This document shows positions 58,770-64,000 of a stretch of DNA of 64,000 nt, piece after piece. This stretch comes from Lunularia cruciata. Taxonomy: Eukaryota > Streptophyta > Marchantiopsida > Lunulariales > Lunulariaceae. Under the pieces are notes generated by a model. It was given only the letters and a program-made list of their open reading frames with translations. It had not been told where the DNA came from and did not search any database. The translations under genes and the position numbers were made by a program. The first letter of the stretch is position 1; every line of letters begins with the position of its first letter. The DNA is taken from contig OX419755.1 of assembly GCA_948567375.1 (NCBI GenBank), forward strand, positions 59,655,945 through 59,719,944. Reading direction: 5' to 3'.

Positions 58770-61700
58770 ATGATCCTTCTAAACAACACCATCACGTCCT
58801 TCCAACACAAGGACTTAAGATGGCTAAACCTTATATACTCTCAAGATAGTGCGGCTGATGGAAAGGCCAATAGGACATAACCACTATCCCTGAGGAACCA
58901 CCATGAGGAGAAGAGTCATACATGCCATATGCCATCATCTCAAACAACTATCACACACTAACATAGTAGTAGCTCCACCAAAAGAACCGCAAAGCATACA
59001 CCTCAAGCATGCTCATACAAGTGCCAACTTGGGTCCAGAGTACTATCAATGTTTAGGAGGTGGTATTGCATACATGATCCTTCCAAACAACACCATCACG
59101 TCCTTCCAACACAAGGACTCTAGATGTCAAAACCTCGTTCACTTTCAAGATAATGTGGCTGGTGGAAACATCAAGTGTCGTAAGTGTTGTCTACTATAGA
59201 TATACACAATCACATGGATGAAAATGATGGATTGAGGGTCTATAACCTCCTCCTCAAATGGTAGCATAGTGCAAGGTATTCCTATGTTGAGCAATTGCCA
59301 AGTTCTCAAAGGCCATCAACATCACTCTCCAAAAGATCTTTGCCCATTGAGAATATGCACTTATCCATACATTTGGATCATCCAAGTCCAAAACTATAGT
59401 AACATCAAGACAAATGGCTATAGGTAAATCTGGATCTTGTCCATAAAGTAGAAAGTAAGGAGAGAAGGATGCTAAGGAGGCTTGCCAGCTGAATAAATAG
59501 CCCATGGCCAACCAAGGTAACTGGAGATCCCAATCTCCCAAGTGGCCTCTCTACAAACCATACTTCCGCAATCCTCTCTTCACTATCTAAACCTCTCTAT
59601 TTGCTAAGCCATCTGCCTTAGGGTGATCTCAAGAGGTAGTATGATGATCAATCAAAGCCTTTTCACACAAGACCTGAAACTACCCCAAGAACTCAATACT
59701 ATGATCAGTCAAAACCTCAACTAGTGCACCAAAATGACAAGAAACCGATCTAGGAACAAGTAAGTTGTTACTTCATTAGACTTGTCAAGAAGTGCCACCA
59801 ACTCAATCCACTTGGAGAAGTACTCTACCATCACTAAAATGTACTGATGTTGTCTCACAATCAATGGTAAAGGTTTAGCAAAGTCCAAATTCTAGCGGTA
59901 ATCCAATCCCATCATAGATAATGAATGCAACTATGTCATGGGAGCATTAAATGATGCTCTAACTTGGTCACAAACCACACATCTTGCAAAAATTGTTGTA
60001 CATTGGTCTGCATACCACGCCACCAATAATGACTTTGGAGTAAGTTGTATGTATGCTTTACTCCAAAATGTCCTAGCTTCTCATAAGCATGATGGACCAA
60101 CTATGGTCTCCAAGATGGAAGTGGTAATACTTGCACTCTACCATCCTCCCATACATGAAGAAGATGTCTGCCCTCCAATCCAAACCACCTAAACCACCTA
60201 GCTTGTTGAAAAACACAATCTCTCTCCTTGGCCCCAATTGTGTCTCCTACAACACTAGTGCAAAGATAGTCCATCACTAAGACATTATCATGAATGTCTC
60301 ATTGAACTGTATCATTATGTCCCCTATCTGGATCTATGACCTCAATAACTCCTCTTGTATGCATTGAGAGAGATACCACCAAAGCCTTAGAAATTATACA
60401 AAGAAAGGTAGATACATGCCAACTTGGCACCATCTCCTCATCTCTCACCATGCCAACGTGCTTTGTTTGACCCTACATGCTAGGACATGGGTTTCTACTC
60501 AACCCATCTACATCATGGTTCACCACTCCAAGTCTATGAATAGGCCTTGGCAATGGCACTGAGTACTCTAACATAACGTCAATAGAAGTTGGCAAATCCA
60601 AGGAATGCTTGCACTTTGCTCACATCCATAAGTTAAGGAATACGTGCAATAGCCTCCACCTTGGTCTATTGAACATTGAGTCCTCTAAGGTAGATAGTGT
60701 GACCCAAATACTCAACCTCCTCATGGAAGAAACTACACTTCCAATAACTATCTCAAACTTCTAAAACACTTCTCAAACACCTCCAATAACTATCTCCCAT
60801 GCTCCTCCACAATAGTGCTATAAACCAAAATATCATCAATATAGCTCCGAGCAAAATCCAATCTAGCTATGATCCTATCCATTCCTCTAGAACTCAACAA
60901 GAGCATTCTTTAACCCCAAATTGTAAGAATCTCCACTAATATAACACATTCTTGCCAATTAATAGCCCAAAATGCTATCTTGGACTTATCTTCCTCCTTG
61001 ATTGACAACTAATGATATCTTACTCAAAGATCCAAAGTACTGAAGACCTTTGCATGCCTAATTGCATCAAAGATCTCCTTTAGTGTAGGCATGGCATACA
61101 ATCAGCCCTAGTCTATTGATTGATAGGATGGTAATCTCCACACATCTGCCTATTTGTGTAGTTGCCATGCATATCCTTCTCGGTTGGCATCATTATAGCT
61201 GATGGATACTCTCCATGTGACATCTCTACCAAACCAGCCTAGAAAAGGTCACTACTCTGGCTCTAAATCAATGCTTGCTCCATGTCACTATATTTGTAGG
61301 GACATAAAGAAATTGGTGTATTGCTAGTAAGTTTGATCCTAATACCAGGTTCTTTTAGAGCACCCAAATCCTTCATACTAAGGTAAAAAAACTCATGTAG
61401 CTCTTCAAGAACCTCCAAACTTTCCATCTTTCCTCTCTTATAAGCTTGGGTTCCAAGTATCCTCTGTAACTGTCATAGGAGTGGAAGACATACTGATTAG
61501 CTACTACACTAGACCCTTGGGAGCAGTAGTGTCTTGCTCCCAACCACTAGAGGTCCCAACCTCAATGTGAAAACTCCCTCTGATCTGGTTGCAAGCTCCA
61601 CACGTCCTCTAGCAACATCCCAAGTAGACCAAGGATGTAATCCAAGTAGCCCACACTCACCAAGATAGACTCCAAGTAGACTACTGTCCCTAGTAGCCAT

Positions 61701-62216
61701 TGGTTGTGTCCAAAGAATACCATGCCCACTTGGTCCATCAATCCCAACATGTGCCTAAATTATCTCAATAGGCACAAAGTGTCCGAGTGGTGATGCCTAT
61801 CAAGTGCATCCTATGTTGCTTTGCTATACCAAGGCTCACAATTCAGGTCAAATAGTTTAGGTCTATAGCTTGATCTAACACCTGATGCATGGATGCCTTT
61901 GACATTGCTAGAACAACAGTAATAATGGTGCAATCACCTCTTGCCTACTCTCTCTCATCAACATTGGGCTCCACCAACTATGATAACTGTGAGCTCCAAA
62001 CCAGTCCAAAGCCTCCCTCTCAAAAAGCATGGGATCCTAAGAAACTCATAAGTGTGGCAAAAGTAGCTCTAGATTGTCCAACTAGGTTCACCACTGCCAT
62101 AGATGACCTATCAACCACAATTACTATTTGAAACTGACTCCCAACATCAAAGATGTTATCAACAATGATGTGGTCTAGTTGCTAAAATCATATCATGAGT
62201 GCGTTATAGAACCACT

Positions 62217-62943
62217 CTAGGTAAGAGGTTCATCCACAAAAGACAAAGACAATGAGTATGTGATCCCACTCTGGCTACATCTAACAACACAATAAGTCCC
62301 ATCCAAGAATGGTCTTGATGCATACTCACCATCCCCAAGGTGCAAGAACCCATCAAAGGGATGTTCTCCAAAAGGTAAGCTGGAGAAATGTACTAATGAA
62401 CATGGAGATGTTGTAGAATCCGCAACTTCTCCCAAAACACACCAAAGTAGAGATCTTGAAGACTCAAACCTTGACCAACATGTGTATGTCCTTGACATGG
62501 CCATCCAAAAATCACCAAATGAATAGGCTTATGTCCCTCTAGATCATGTGCCCCTACTAAGGAAATATCTGTTGATAGGGCCTTCTGGTAACCTGTGACT
62601 ATTGACATTTGTAATAACTCAAGATATTGATACGCTAAGTGTGCCACATGATGGAGAGAGACTTGTCCAACAGTCTCATATCTGTCTACATACAAGTACT
62701 CTATACACATATACCCCCCTATAGTACCCCAATTAGTCCAATGCTAATCCCACCAAACAACTCCAATAGACATACTCTCTCTATTGGATATTGCCAAAAA
62801 ATGAGTGTGGTAACCAAATGTGTCAAGGTAATCAACTCTGGAGGTTCATCCTCACACTTGTTGCCTAGTGGTACAAAGCTCCACTCCAAGCCTATTGCAC
62901 CAACTAATTTGCATGTTGCTACAATATCTCCTCTGAAATCCAC
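62217..62943 (-). pseudogene. Cytosine-C5 DNA methyltransferase-like domain in a gypsy element
   Basis: The minus strand has VCLLELFGGISIGLIGVL near 62.72-62.77 kb, matching methyltransferase motif I (D/E-L-F-x-G-x-G). It then has YLYVDRYETVGQV, like motif II, and VIFGWPCQGHTHVGQGL near 62.46-62.51 kb, which contains the motif IV Pro-Cys-Gln catalytic triplet. YASRPFLDGTY (near 62.31 kb) may be the later target-recognition side. Capture of cytosine methyltransferases by retrotransposons has been described in some algae and dinoflagellates. Here the domain lies between protease and RT. It is a broken relic. Confidence 0.7.
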
Positions 62944-64000
62944 AAAGGAATATCCAAGGTGGATGAAACAATCTCACTCATACTCCAAATCCGAGTGATC
63001 TCCTCTGGTATTGGAGTATCTTTTGCATGGGCATTCCCCTCCAATAAATCACTAGGTCAAGTAATAGAACCATTGAAAGCTAAAATTGAAGCCACCATGG
63101 TTCCAAAGAATAGTGAGCCAATACTTCCACTACTAAAGTGTACTAGTAGATGACATACTTGTCCCTCACCAGACTGCCAACCTAGTCTATAGGAGGTTGT
63201 CTCCTCCCAATAGTCAATATTAAAACCCATGGGATATAACACTGCTCCCCTAACTAACACATCATATGACTCAACCACGGTCACAACGGCTTGAACTCTC
63301 ACCATAGAGCTATTAGTTGGATGACCAAGCTAAATCTAGACAACAAGCTCTCCACATGTGATGTATTGTGTAGAACCACTCTCTAGAGATGTTTGGATTT
63401 GAAATGGACACCTCTCCATATTGGTCTTTCATAACTCCAGATTGACAATTGTAGCCTTCCCCAACATAATGAGCTGCACACTAGAATCAAGTAAGACCCT
63501 TTGTAGTGTATAGACCTTCCTTGAAGGTCACACTAACCAAAAAGTCCCCCTTTTGTTATCCAACATGACAACTTTAGGTGTAAACCATGCTTGCTCAAAG
63601 GCCAATCTAGTTGGTAACTCCTCCAATCTAGCCATTGTTGTGTGCTATAAACCATTGATTGCTGAGTGGATCACATGCTCCTCAACCAAGTAAACTCCAC
63701 TATCAACCACCTTTGATCTAGTAGTAGGAACCACATCATCCATATTGTCATAAAGCATGGCAACCAACCAAAACACTAGGGTTGGATCAACTCCCATTGT
63801 ACACATGTCATTGGCTTAGAATAATAGAAAGTGCATAATCAGCTAAGCCGCCCCCAACATCATGCTAGATTCAATTTTTATAGTAGCAGGTGGTTGACTA
63901 GTGGGTAATCCATCATGCACCCCATCACCACCTACCACACTTGCACTAGGATGTCTAGGAGCCATAGATGTTGTCTGTAGTGCTTTAGAGAGTGTAAAAG

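Larger units (their letters stand above)
58381..64000 (-). mobile_element. Decayed Ty3/gypsy element with methyltransferase-like and PHD-like domains
   Basis: Minus-strand order: protease-like region (63.0-63.8 kb); cytosine-C5 methyltransferase-like domain (about 62.2-62.95 kb); RT (about 60.6-61.2 kb, with YAMPTLKEIFDAI and a YIDDILVY box near 60.82 kb); integrase (about 59.25-60.2 kb, with GDWDLQLPWLAMGY and SFSPYFLLYGQDPDLPI); PHD-finger-like segment (58.57-58.77 kb). The 5' end lies beyond the window. There are very many breaks, so this is an old fossil. Protease, RT and integrase order fits gypsy. The two extra domains are discussed as separate features. Confidence 0.75.

Noticed and set aside
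1-64000. CRISPR arrays, bacterial operons, rRNA or tRNA genes
   Set aside because: No direct repeat-spacer pattern, no ribosome binding sites with ordered genes, and no cloverleaf or rRNA sequence was recognised. The spliced FY gene shows that this is eukaryotic DNA.

Overview
The window looks like nuclear DNA of a land plant. It holds one recognisable host gene and about 46 kb of nested transposable elements. The host gene is the plant orthologue of the polyadenylation factor FY (WDR33/Pfs2 family). Its introns are long and repeat-filled, and the elements are typical plant types: Ty1/copia, Ty3/gypsy chromoviruses with an initiator-tRNA-Met primer site, and a zinc-finger LINE. The protein sequence and the decayed element mix fit a non-flowering plant (bryophyte, lycophyte, fern or gymnosperm) at least as well as an angiosperm, but I cannot fix the lineage. 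Nothing points to bacteria or organelles.

Region 1-17.3 kb (minus strand): FY. I could place 16 coding exons with GT-AG junctions and continuous phase, from the ATG at 17308 to a Gln/Pro-rich tail that runs off the left edge. Seven exons lie at 15.2-17.3 kb and nine at 1-4.07 kb. Between them is one intron of about 11.1 kb. It contains a long-unit tandem repeat array, and an antisense, broken Ty1/copia element has landed inside that array.

Region 17.8-32.9 kb: two copies of one LINE, head to head, forming an inverted repeat with arms of roughly 3.7 kb around a centre near 29.0 kb. The left copy was later hit twice: by a solo LTR (19170-19930) and by an LTR-to-LTR gypsy chromovirus (20425-27028) with a clear CTTGG target duplication. 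The far end of the left LINE copy lies about 470 bp upstream of the FY start codon.

Region 33-37 kb: very AT-rich, gene-free sequence with short tandem duplications. Region 37-42.7 kb: pieces of decayed gypsy elements and LTRs, plus a (TA)n tract.

Region 42.7-46.4 kb: an unusual 3.7 kb insertion with TG...CA ends and an AAAAT target duplication, inside the integrase of an older gypsy element. It carries a long broken reading frame of unknown family with no visible polymerase or integrase. A diverged relative lies at about 40.37-41.2 kb on the other strand.

Region 46.9-53 kb: a 5'-truncated, broken copy of the same chromovirus family as the one at 20-27 kb, itself hit by a 691 bp LTR-like element. 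An inverted partner of that small element sits at 55549-56238.

Region 57-64 kb: LTR sequences and a heavily decayed gypsy element on the minus strand. It appears to carry a cytosine-C5 DNA methyltransferase-like domain between protease and reverse transcriptase, and a PHD-finger-like domain after the integrase. This element and the unknown 3.7 kb insertion are the two most interesting things here.
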